Shown piece by piece: positions 11,308 to 22,920 of a stretch of 64,000 nucleotides of DNA. The stretch is taken from positions 6,696,001-6,760,000 of the forward strand of contig CM050655.1 in assembly GCA_027574665.1 (NCBI GenBank), given 5' to 3'. A model generated the notes under the pieces. That model was not told the origin of the DNA. It was given only the letters and a program-made list of their open reading frames with translations, and did not search any database. Positions within the stretch are counted from its first letter, which is position 1; every line of letters starts with the position of its first letter. This DNA is from Rhynochetos jubatus. Taxonomy: Eukaryota > Chordata > Aves > Eurypygiformes > Rhynochetidae. The position numbers were made by a program, and so were the translations under genes.

Positions 11308-13120
11308 AGACACAACTCAAAACCCCAAGAACAACCGATGCGTTAAGAGTCTTCGCAAAACCTACGTTTTCCTGCATTTCCCTGTGCACAGGACACTCGC
11401 TGAAGCACCTGTGAAGCACAGTGGGGATGAAAATGGCAGTGGAAGATGTTCTGGGGCAGAATTCCCTTTGTACAACGTAGGCACACAGACGGGCTGCACG
11501 TACGGCATTCACCTGTAATAACCTAAGCAACGATTGGTTAAGAATTTCACTGCTTAGTTACAGATCCACTGGATTTACTGAATCCCAGTGAAGTCTGCCA
11601 GTACGTAACTCTGAAAGCTTGTCTCTCTGCCATCAAGGGTAGTAAATACACCTCAAATGGCAGTCTTTTACCCTTAAAAGAGGGACAAGGAAGGACCTGT
11701 ATTGTTCTGTTAGCTAGCACTGCCTCAAAGCAGGTAACATCGTACCTGAGCAAATCTACTGGACGGTTGGTCATTTCCAGACAGAAACTGTGAACTGAAA
11801 CCTGTGCTGATTCTGGACATACATTAATTAATACACTGTTGAGACTTGGTTATAGAAGGGGAACATGAGGAAATAAACCAAACCAACCAACCACCCACCA
11901 TTAACATGTTTCCAAATGTTACCCCCACGACATTACAAGCTTCAAATCCGGTGCTGGCAAGCTCCAAATCCAGCATGATTTAGTAAATTCCACGGTCAAT
12001 AGATGGCCAATCTCTTTCCTTTGGACTGAGGACAGTGACAATCATTCACCACAGAGAAAACAAGGCCTTGGCAAAAGTTTCTGAGCACACCTGACCTGAT
12101 CATCTAACCACCTTTAGATCAGGTGGACTGCTGCCTTCCAAGGACAGTGTGTATGTCAGTGTTATTTAACACAGGTTTCGAGCCACAGGGTTTCACGTGA
12201 ACAGCAGTTGTACGACTGAACTTCATGGTGAATCTGGTGTTCCTTAAAGAACGCCGGAGTTGCTTGATCAAAGCCCACAGGAACAAAAGCACCCACGGCC
12301 CTCCCTCTCCAGCGTGCCGCTGCTCTGCCTGCAACCGTCGCGCTGGATGAGGGACCTGTTCACCTTCCCACCCAGTAAGGGGCTTGGGCGCTCTCCCTAG
12401 CGATCACCTCCACTTGTTGCCTTCAGCACGATGACATCTTTCCTCCAAAGGCGAAAGCTGCTCTATGCCATTATCAACTGCTGAAGCTATTTTGTCCAGC
12501 CTGAGAATTTACTACAACTATAGCACTGCGTTAGAATTTCACACACAGTGTCAGCCATTATTTAGCTTCCCGACCAAAGACCCCAATTAATCATTTCGCC
12601 AGTATGAAATGTGTTGCTTAATTGCTCAGAAATCAAGTTACATTAACACTAGCATTAGCTATTGAAAAGTGGCAGAAATAGCATTAACAAATGAAACATC
12701 CTTTCAATTAAATGTTTCTCTTGGGGTTTCTTCCTATCAGAATTAATGCATAGGAACTGGGCATACCCAACTTCAAAAACAGTGTACCTTTTTGCTAAGG
12801 GAAGAAAGTGAAAATGAATTTTCCACCGAATAAAACTTAATTACATTTGGTTTGTTACACGCAATTTTAGAAACAGAAATGATCGCTTGACCCACCACTT
12901 TTTGAAGTAAATGTAAGCACTTCTGATGGAAAAGATAAGGTGATACGTAAGTGGTTTCGAAGACCGATTTAGGTATCTAACTTTGCAAGTAGAGATTTTC
13001 AAATAGAGATACCCATTTTCTATTACAGAATATTTCTCTTATAACCTTGACACGTAACAGGTTCAAAACAAACAAAAGGAAGGCAGTTTTTTTCGGGATA
13101 CAGTGCTGGAATTTACTGTG
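11308..13120. other. non-coding, no gene recognised
   Basis: Unique intergenic sequence. It includes a bulged hairpin at 12094-12124. Nothing else is identifiable. Confidence 0.5.
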
Positions 13121-13720
13121 TGTTGGTTTTAATTGGGATAGAGTCAGTTTTCCTCACAGTAGCTAAGTAGGAGGCTGTGGGGTTTGGCTGTGTGGAGAAT
13201 AATACTAATAGCTTACTAACGTTTTCAGTTGTCGGTAAGGAATGTTTATACCAATCCAAGGACTTGGTCAGTTCCCGATACTGCCCCTGTGTTCCCGGCT
13301 TCTCCTCCAGAAGACGCTGGAGGGAGCACAGTCAGGACAGCTGACCAAACTGACCAAAGGGACATTTCATTCCATCAAATGTCATGCTCAGTATATAAGC
13401 TGGGGGAGTTGGACAGGAGGTGAATAGCTGCTCGGGGACTGGCTGGGTGTTGGTTGGCAGGCGGTGAGCAGTTGTATCATTTTGTTTTCCTTCCCTGATT
13501 CCCTTTATTATCTATTATCATTATTATTTTAGTGGTAGTATTTTCATTACATACTATTAGTAGTGTAATTTATTGCACTTACTTTCAGTTATTAAATTGT
13601 TCTTAAGACACAGGTTCTCTGATCTTTCTCCTCTGATTCTCTCCCCGTCCCATGGGAGAGGGGGAAGATGAGCAGGTAGCTGTGTGGTACTCAGGTGCTT
13701 ACGGGGGCTAAACCCCAACA
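13121..13720 (+). mobile_element. complete solo ERV LTR (about 600 bp)
   Basis: The element starts TGTTGG and ends CCAACA, a perfect 6-base terminal inverted repeat of the TG...CA type. It contains a TATA box (13392-13398) before a GGGGGAG stretch, an ATTAAA polyadenylation-type signal at 13591, and ends GTGTGGTACTCAGGTGC then GGGGCTAAACC. This layout matches avian ERV LTRs of the ERVL-like kind. No internal retroviral region adjoins it, so it is a solo LTR. The flanking five bases (CTGTG and ATATT) do not match, so no target duplication is visible; this fits age or a rearranged copy. A related partial copy lies inverted at 20185-20599. Confidence 0.88.
13392..13398 (+). promoter_or_regulatory. 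TATA box of the solo LTR
   Basis: TATATAA, followed by GCTGGGGGAG, in the expected U3 position. It is a potential relic promoter reading away from CTNNA3 into the desert. Activity is unknown. Confidence 0.5.
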
Positions 13721-16700
13721 ATATTTTAAAGCCATATTGATAGCTTTGCTAGAATTAGTGTATGTACACGAATAGGTGTATATAGACATTAGCTTCAACA
13801 TCTTACCAAGTCAGCATTCTGCAGTCTTACCAGCAGTGGTAGTCCTGTTTTTCTCAACTGAAATATTATTCAATTAATGTAATTATTTTCTGTTGAAACG
13901 TATTTATTTATCCTCTGAACGCAAGGGATGATGAAAGGTTTTAAGTACCAGAAATCCATTTTTTTTTGTATTTCTGAATTTCTAACCTTCTCTACATTAG
14001 TTTACATGGCCTTCCGAGCTAACTACTGTGTGAAGCAAAGAGCCAGCACACGATTTAGCTCTCTCCAGGCACACGAGGGACACAAGTGAGGAGAAGGAGC
14101 ACTGAAGGAGCACAGAAGAGCAGAGCATCCCATATCACTGGGGTTAGCATCATGGATTACAGCAGGTCAAATGAAAAGTGAAATCGTATGTCCTCAATGA
14201 ATAACTGCCATCTGGCTGACTCTGGATCCAGATGTCACATTTCTTTTTAGCCTGAGAATGCAACAACTGTTTTGAGGTTTACTTGGGGGGAAACACAGCC
14301 TGTATGGAGGAGGCAGATGTGAAGTAGACATAAAGATTTTGGAAAGTAATTAGAAAAGATTGGATATTCTGTTTTATACTCTTCAGAGATTTGTTCCACC
14401 TGGTTTACTGTTATTACAAATGTTGGGAATATCCTTGAAATGTCAAATAAGACAAAAATGTTTATGCCTTTTTACTGTATGTGCAGAGTGTTTGCATAAA
14501 AGCTCTTGAATGCTATAATTTTTTTTAATGCAGTAGTCTTTCTATGGAACAGAGAAGGCAATAGTTACTAAACCACCTATTCCAACAGCGTTCCTTAATT
14601 TGCAACATGAATGTTCACTCAATCATCAATATCACTGTAATATGTAACGTGGCGAGGATTAAAATTGGTATTACTCAAAGTCACCAAGAACTATTTTCCC
14701 TGGTAGGGGAGGAAGTCTCCAAGAAGCCACATGATCATAATGAATTCATTGCCCATCAGAATGTATTCTTCCTACAACAGAAAACACCACTACACTGATT
14801 TAAAGTGCAGTTTGTACTCATTTTTTCCCCTGCTTACTTGTAGGAGCAGGAACTAGTCTTGATGATGACATGTAAATGGACAGCATTATTTTTCAAATAC
14901 CATGCTATCTAGTGTGACACTTTCTCTCCAGGTACACAGACCTTGCTGTATCTGCTCTCTCTTACACCGAGAGCTTTATGCGAGTGAGGCTGGTGGCAGC
15001 CTCCATCTGAAAGAACAAAGACTGCCCTCGGAAGAAGGGCCACAGAGTCTTGAGACCAGCAGATGAGATCACTGGCTCCAGACAGAATTTAACTTGGAGG
15101 GTTTTGATATTTGGATGTGTATCCAACTTACGACTTGAGTGCATATTCCGTTAGAAAGATGAAGAAATGCTAGTTACATGTTTATGCATGGAATATTTAA
15201 GTATTGCTAACAGATGCCTTTTATCTACCCTATGGTTCTGCTTCTCTTACGAGAATCAAATTGGTCCAGGATTCCCACCAGCTTTTAAAGTCCAGATTAA
15301 ATTCTTTTCAGCAGTAGAGGGATCGTAATGGCAGTTCTGCAGCAGCACTGCAGTGTGAGGGCAAGGCATGTATTCTGTTCAGTCAGTCAGGGGCTAAATC
15401 TGGAGGTACCCACAGTCTCTGATTGTTTTCATAAATTCAAGTTCTTATTTGTATCTCAATCATCCTTTAGGAACATCTATGCAAGACCTGCTGATGGCAG
15501 AATTTTTTACTTCACCTGGATGCACAGCACTGCTTTCCAAGCCTCCTCCTGTGTACAGGATTTGACATTAAATGGGCAGAAAAGGTCTCACACTCATTTC
15601 AGCTGCCGGCTGAGCTGGAGGTTCTTAAGGTTTTTATTGCCCTCACTGCAGTTGAGTCTAATTATTGAATTTTGCTTTCAACTTTCACTGGGTTTAAGTC
15701 TTCTTTCAGTACCTTCAAGACCCTGTATTAGCGGGCTTTATTCCTTCATGGGGCCTAGGCCTTGGCTTCTTACAGCATGTATGCTCTGCTGTATGATGGT
15801 AACCTCTCCCACTACTTCCAACATCTGTCTCTTTAAAGTATGTACGGGCATACACTGTGCTCTTTAGAGGAAAACAACGTAGCAATGTGATAAATCACAT
15901 CATCTCTTTAGCCTTCAAACCTCAGTCACCTCAGCACCATGACAAAACTTTGAGATAAACTGCACAGCTAACCCCAAAAGTCTAATTCTTACTTCTGTTT
16001 GTCTCTGCTTACACACATATTTTCAGGAGTGGGCTGCTTTGTTGTTTTTTTTTTTTTTTTTTCCCCCGTGGATTTGGCAGTCTACAGTTTGGAGAAAAAA
16101 AAAAAAATTGCATTTTGCACACTTACCCCACAACTTTTTATATTTCTTCTATTACTAAAAATATAGCACTCCCAGCCCTCCTTTCAATTGCATCTGAGCC
16201 TTCCCCTTCTGTGAGAGTCTGCCATAGGTGGCTCAGCACTGAAACATTACCTTCCTAAAGCACACAACGAGCTCTTGGAGGTTTTCTGCATTCTAGCAAG
16301 AACAGAGGATAGGCAGCAATGCTGACGGAAAAACGCACGAGTCATCTGTGTGTGCAAACTCAGGTTTGGGGTGGCGGCTTTCATCCACAATCCCCTGTTT
16401 CCAAAGGGAGATTGGTTTGCCTCTCTCAGCCTGTAGAATGTTACAGCTGCATGTTGATCATCGATTTATATCGGGGAAAAAAAAATTCTAGATAAATTAG
16501 CATCATTACTAATTCAAGGTCCTGTCTTCTGGTCTGTTCATTACTTCAACTAGCTCCAGTTCTTACATGCATAAAATGACAGGGCTTGAAGACTTTTCTT
16601 TACACGCATATCCAGCTCCTATAAAAGAAGAATTCCTGTAACTCCTTATTCCCTCAAGACCACGTTAATGTTGTACAGTCTGTCATATTAGCTGGCACAA

Positions 16701-19700
16701 CTGACGTAAACGTTGTGAGTTACAGCTGGTAACTGTCTGCTGCCTTTTTAAAAAGGGGGAAATTTCTCATGAAGTATGGATTTTTTGTACAGTTTAGGTG
16801 CTAAACCACATGTGTGGAAAATCTAGGTTTTTTTTCTTTTTAGTGACTGCCTCTTGGTTTGTCTTATTATGCAGTTTAAAAAATCTGATTGGTCTGCCCT
16901 GTCTTCTGAAACTTACTATCCATTTACCTTTGGTTACATATGAATGCCAGAGCCCTGGCTTCACTGCTCCATACTGACCAGAGTAGCCTAAACTGTCAAA
17001 CATAGCCTCCTGCCAAGGTTGCCTCAAACTCAAGACTCAGTTACACAACAGCAGCAGCTCAGACTAAGACATCAGAAGGAACGCAAAAGGTTAGTCAGAA
17101 ACAGCAGTGATAGCGTAAATTTAAGTACCCACAGACAATCCTGCTGTCTGAAGATGTGCAGTTACTCAGTGCCATAAGCCAGTCCCAAGTGCAATTCTGA
17201 TCCCACAGCCTGTTCCCTCGACGGGTGGGAAAGAGGTTTGCTGCCCAAAGCGGAGAGCTAGACTAATCCTTTGCTGGAGCCCCACCTCAGCCAGCAAGTG
17301 CCAGCTGCCTTACTGCCAGCGTCCTGATCTTGGATGCAGTTACGTCATCTATTGTCTTGATTTGTGGAAGCTAACCCAGTGGTTCCTCTGCCTCTCCAAC
17401 CTTCCCATCCAATCTGCCCTTCTTCCGTGAAGCCCCAGAAAAGAACATCTTTGATATCGTTTCTCTTCCCTCGCTCTAGTCTCCCTTCCACTGAACCTTA
17501 CACTATTGCTTCCCTAGGGACGCAATATACACTTTCATGGAAACGTATTCTTGCATAATATCCTAAAATCTGTATGTGACCTTACTTAAGGACATTTTTG
17601 GCTATGTCCCTCGACAGTACCATACCTAGAAAATTTAAAACTGACTGCAAGATAATTACCAAGAATTAGGCATTGCGTATTTGTTTAGAAAATAATACAC
17701 AGATCAATCCTTGCAGTGAAGATATCCTTAATGAAAAATAAAAGCAATGTAGTAGCTCTCAATTTGGCAACTTCAGATATACAACAGGTGGTGTTACACA
17801 TACCCATTGAGTTGTTTGCTTACATTAATTTTCTGTGTGATGAAAAGACCCAAGTCAAATTACTTGGAGCACTTGAGATGCAGAAGCCAGCAGATGTACT
17901 AAACCAGCTTGTTGGAAGGTTACCATATGGTCTGGATGTCCTTTGGCATGTTTTACAGAAAGTTCAAATCCGGATCATATTGTCAAACTAATAAAACATA
18001 CATTTCAAATAAATGCTTTCCTATTTTATATATAAATAAACATAACATTGCTTTGATAGAGCAATCAGTGCAATATGCTCCAGGGGTCCTTTCTATATAG
18101 AACTGCTAGCAAGAACAAGGTCTGTGTTTGTAAGTGCATTGTTTTTATAGCCTCATATTTTTAAACTGACCTAACCCCCGCAAAATCTAACCCCTTTCAT
18201 CTGCATGACGAGTCAGACACATTTCACTCCTCATCCTGCATCGATCTACTGTTTAACTTGCTTGTTGAACAAGCACATGAACTATCCGCCCTCCTGCGTG
18301 TGACTCCGCCAAAGATGTAACCGAGATGCTAATCAACCTACTTTATCTGAAGACAGCTCCGAAGCACGGCACTAAGCCGTCCCATACACTAAGAATACTT
18401 CCCATGTATGTCTTGACTGTACTAAGTTCCATGGCTCCAGAGTAGCCATTTACCAGACTTCCCTGAAGCCCTTAGCATCACTGAGACCAAGTTACACTTT
18501 GACAGCAGAAAAATTCCCTTGCTGCCTTCTGAAGCAGTGGAAAATCTTAAGGGAAACTGGTAAGCTTCATCATCTCTGAAAACACAGCTGCCTTAGGTGG
18601 TTGCGACATTAAGAAATTTCCTGCGTTAGTATTTGACCCGTGTCCCTGCTTCTGGAAAAAAAACTTTGCTTGGAAAACTCTGTGCCAGGAGAACATGTTC
18701 TGTAGCTGTAGTTGGTGCTCCCAGGTAGGAAGCCTGTGAGAGGTCAGTGGTTGAGGAAGAAGTTTCATACTGTTTCCATTTCATAGCTATTTTATTTAAC
18801 TTCTTAAAAAATATAAGCAGTAAGAAAGAGTCCAGCCTCCTTCTCGCCTTCAGCTTTGCTGTATGAATCCACAGCCACGTGTGTATCAGCACTAGTGCTT
18901 GAATACAGGGAAAACAGGAAGCAGTTCCCACCGAGTACGCGTCATACAAGTTCTTATTAGGGTATGTCCTACCATTAAAAGTCACAAAGGTTGTGACATT
19001 TTTGCTTTTTAGGAACTCTTTTAGTATCTTTTCTGCTCCTAGTGTGGGAGGAAGAATGTGGGGCCAGAGAGAAAAGACTTAATTACATACGAGGAGCTGT
19101 TTTTGACATTTTGACTTAGTCTTTGCTTTGAGTTTTAAGATACTTAATAAGCTCCCAACTGAATTTATGGCCAACCAACTACGTTAGTTTATTGCCACCT
19201 GTACTGTTTACAAAGGCTGATTAGTCAAAGTATTAATCTTTTGATCTAATGTATTTCATTTAATTCAACCAACACTGAGGCTGACCTAGTGATGTATTAA
19301 TTTGACCTTCACCTGATTTAAATGTTAAACTGGGTTATACTTCATTACAGTGTGTTAATATTACTCAAGTGACACTGCCTGGGTGATACGTTTTCATTGG
19401 TTCAAATTTTGTTTAGATTTAAGAAGCCCAAAAACCAAACCCACCAAGCTGCAGCTTTCTCTTATAAAGCTCCGGGGGTCCAGACCCATTGCAAACCTGG
19501 TTAGAAACATACCTGCCACCTGGTGGATTAGCCTTTGGCTCTTGCACAGGAAAACAATGTTTGTAGTTTATAAAAGAGAGAGCTGAGGAAGAAAGAGTGT
19601 AACTAACTTTCTCCATGTACGAAAAAGTCTTGTGAGCAATTAGTTTTAAGAATAAAGACTAAAGACTTTCTCTGAGGAGATCACGTAAGATTTTTAAAAA

Positions 19701-20184
19701 CTCACACGTAACTGCTTTCATGTGCATTTGCCTAAGGATAACCATGGCAGGTAGTATGTTACAATGAATCACTCCCAAGACAAGGGAATCTGTATAACTG
19801 CAAAGAAAAATGACTGTTACTTGACAATTGGTGAAGGGCTGCGGTTTTGGACAGGTAGCATTAGACCTTACTGAAATCCCTGAGCAAGACAGTGTTACAC
19901 AGAGCCTCTGAAACAAGTTAACCACATTCTGCTTTGAACAGGTTCAACATGAAGGTAGCCCTTCAGTGTCACGGAGAACAAAGCACAGGTAAATACCAAC
20001 AGCTTAGTTCCTTTAAGAACATGAAACATTTCTCATTATTATCAGAGCTTTTTCAGCTGCTGCAATTCCTTGTAGCTATGCCTTCTGCAAGGACAGCTTA
20101 GCCTTACTGCAGTTCCTGGACATTACTCTTGAGTCATAAACACTTCCACATTTAGTCAGACACAGAGAGTCATCTGGCTCCTAG
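13721..20184. other. non-coding desert, no gene recognised
   Basis: About 6.5 kb of AT-rich sequence between two related LTRs in opposite orientation. It contains an 18-base T run (16045-16062) followed by a 13-base A run (16095-16107). Two open frames, 15328-15867 (179 codons, +) and 17716-17991 (91 codons, +), have no homology I recognise and are treated as chance or unproven. Confidence 0.5.
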
Positions 20185-20599
20185 CTCATAATATGTAATG
20201 GAAATAATGGAAAAGAAAACTAATGATACAGCTGCTCACCACACACTGACGGGCACCCAGCCAGTCCCCTAGTAGCAAGAGCTAGAGAGCCCGAGCCCAA
20301 AGAGAGAAAGCCCTGCTTTGGCCCAACCCCAGCCTGTATACTGAGCATGATGTTTGATGGCATGAAATGTCAGTTTGGTGAGGTGTCCGGGCTGTGTCCT
20401 CTCCCAGCCTCTTGCAGAGGAGAAGCCGGGAACACAGGGGCAGTATCAGGAACTGACAAAGTCCTTGGATTGCTATAAACACTCCTTAGCAACAACTGAA
20501 AACATTGATGTGTTATCAGTATTCTCAGCACAGCCAAAGCACAGCATCATACTGGCTACTGCAAGGACAACTAACTCTGTCCCAGCTAAACCCAGTACA
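20185..20599 (-). mobile_element. ERV LTR, inverted and internally shortened copy
   Basis: Read on the - strand it starts TGTACTGGGTTTAGCTGGGA at 20599 and runs parallel to the LTR at 13121. Shared blocks include GTTTTCAGTTGT, CCAAGGACTT, GTCAGTTCC, TGATACTGCCCCTGTGTTCC and ATGCTCAGTATA. It carries an extra segment near 20270-20325. It fades near a CATTACATA block, so the last 150 or so bases of the LTR are missing. The left boundary is approximate. Confidence 0.85.
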
Positions 20600-21574
20600 A
20601 GTATTTTCCATCATCTCTTTGGCATCATGATGGTCTGAAAATATTTTCTTTTGAACTTAATCATATACACAGCCCCAAACCAAAATATTCTTCTCAATGT
20701 TTGAGATTTTGTTCAGCTAGTTTTTAGACATCTAGGAACTTTTAGAATTTATTTCCCATTTTCATATACTGAGGGCATAAATAGCTGCAATGGCAATAAA
20801 ATTAAAAGCAACTGTTTAAAACTTCAATTTGTGTAACCTATATGTGGAATGTCCTGGCTTTAAATTGAGAAACTAATAGCTAGAAGACATTGAAAAGAAG
20901 TTACTATGCTGAACTTGTGCAGTAAGTTTTGCTGGAGTACAACAGTGCTGGGTACATTCTCTTAATGGAGAAATCCTGTTTAGATGTCTATGAAATATGT
21001 GCCATAAACCAAACGGAGAGACCTACGAATAGAAGTAATTTCTGATTTCACAACAGAAGCAGGTTCTTAGCCTTTTCCAGCAAGCTTATCAGTGTGAAGG
21101 AAATTAATTTCCCATTGGGGCAAAGTGAGTGACTTGACCTGAAAGACTCAGAGCAGAAATCATTGAGATTCCCCTCAGTCCTCTCCTCCTCTCATTACAG
21201 TATGAAATCAGCAGGTTGGTGACAGAAGGGTGAGACTTTGAGAATAAGTTACACAAATTCAGTACTATTTGTAAAAACTGCCATGAGAAGATCAAAACAC
21301 GTACCAAAAAAATCAGAAGATGGCAGAGGAGTTGACTCAAGGAAGATATTTGTAGCACTGTCACTACAGGGTTGCTAAAAGCTCCCACCACCAGTACTCA
21401 GTCAGAGGTGACAGAACCTGGGTAGAAGACAAGCAAGTAATCGCAGACAGAACACTGTCAGAAAGTATGTAAGGATAAGGAACAGACAGAGGATATCGAT
21501 TGAGCAGGTGAAACAGAACCACCGCTACTATAAAGCAGCACATGCTGCTAAAAGAATGAAGAACAAGAAGTTCA
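20600..21574. other. non-coding, possibly 5' continuation of the LINE relic
   Basis: There is no gene. The last 200-300 bases (from about 21360) may be the decayed linker upstream of the reverse transcriptase domain, but I found no endonuclease motif. Confidence 0.35.
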
Positions 21575-22920
21575 AAGACAGGATGATGCACCAATAAAGC
21601 TTCTTGAGCAGCCGCAACAGAACAGTGGCTTTCTATACTCATGAAGCTATGGGAAACTGGAGGGCAGCCAGATTCCTGGAAAAGATCAATGTACGTGCCA
21701 GGACCTAAGGAGGAGTACTGGAAGGAACATACAACTACAAATCAGTCTCACTGATGCCGCATGGAAGGAAGGTCATTATTCAGGAAGGTGTTCAAAGATT
21801 ACAAAACCAGAATATCAACGTGAACTGGTATGACACATACTTGGAAGAGGCACGAGGGACAAACCTCAGGACCACGGTCAGTCATGTCCACATTTTTAGT
21901 AATCATCTCTCGTTTGTTGACCTCACTAAAGCATTTGACTCCGTAGGAAATGGTCGGTTACGGCTGATGACACTTGAAATGGGTTTCCTATCACACAGAG
22001 ATGAGCTACTGTGTAAAACTTACCACAGCCATAAATTTGCTGTACAAGTAGTGAGAATAACATGTGGCTCTCAAACAATAAAGGTGTACAGGACAAGGCG
22101 AGTTGTCTCAGCCTATGCAGCATTCTAGCAGAGACAGCACAGGGGAAAGCATTAAAAAATTGGAGAGGAGGTGTGTGACTTCAGGTATGCAGGCTAACAC
22201 CGATTACCAGCTGGTCCGAGGATCCACAGAATGTGTCATCACGGTACATATACGAGTATAGCTTCTCAGTTAATCCCTAAGGAAGGAATCACTCTAGGGT
22301 TCTAATGGAGGTGCAAGAACATCAGTCGGTTTAAGAGGTTTTATGTCTAGGCTCAAGTACTGATCAAAATATTCCCACAAAAATAATACTTGAAGGAAAT
22401 TAAGTGATCAGAACCAAAAAAGACAAACGTATCAGCAATCTGGAAAAAAATAGGGGTCAGCATGAAAAACAGAAATCCATGCTTTTTGAAGACACTAGCC
22501 TGCTAAAAAGCAACGGATACCTCTGAGAGTTGGATGCTGAAAGGGGTGCTTCAGAGATTGCATTTGGAATGCGAGATAGATCAAACACAACACCCCAGCT
22601 CGTTAGTAACTACAGTTTCAGAGGCAATCTTATAACTGGATGTTAACAAAGCGATATGACAAAAGATCCTGTCAATATGATTAACAAGGGGAATGACAAA
22701 ATGTAGTCACGTGATCAGGAAGGGCAAAAAGCAACAGCTCAAAGAAGGTAACCATTCAAGAACATATTGAAGAGACGAAGACCAAGAGCAGCATGTGTAA
22801 AAGGTACAGACTGCTGGTTTCAGCAGCAAATCAATCGAACAAAAAGGCTGGCAAAGAAACAAATGTGGAAAAACTGGTTTATCATGACAGAAAAATCTAA
22901 GGAGAATTCATACGGATAAG
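21575..22920 (+). mobile_element. decayed non-CR1 LINE reverse transcriptase (RTE/BovB-like)
   Basis: Reverse-transcriptase landmarks appear in the right order on the + strand over 1.3 kb, in three frames with stops. DDAPIKLLE (21582-21608) matches the GxDGIPxELLK block. WETGGQPDSWK (from 21650) matches WxTGexPxxWK. NYKSVSL (from 21733) matches NYRPISL. FVDLTKAFDSV (21913-21945) is motif A, with both aspartates present. RYAG (22183-22194) stands where the catalytic YADD should be; the first aspartate has become glycine and the second codon is TAA. Next come EVLCLGSS (22335-22355, the YLGS block) and SESWMLK (22522-22542, the YGxExW block). The segment from NYK through RYAG to SESW keeps one frame. 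The RYA form of motif C and the downstream ESW block fit RTE/BovB-type or L1-like elements and not CR1, the usual bird LINE. It is not functional. Both outer ends are approximate. Confidence 0.8.
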
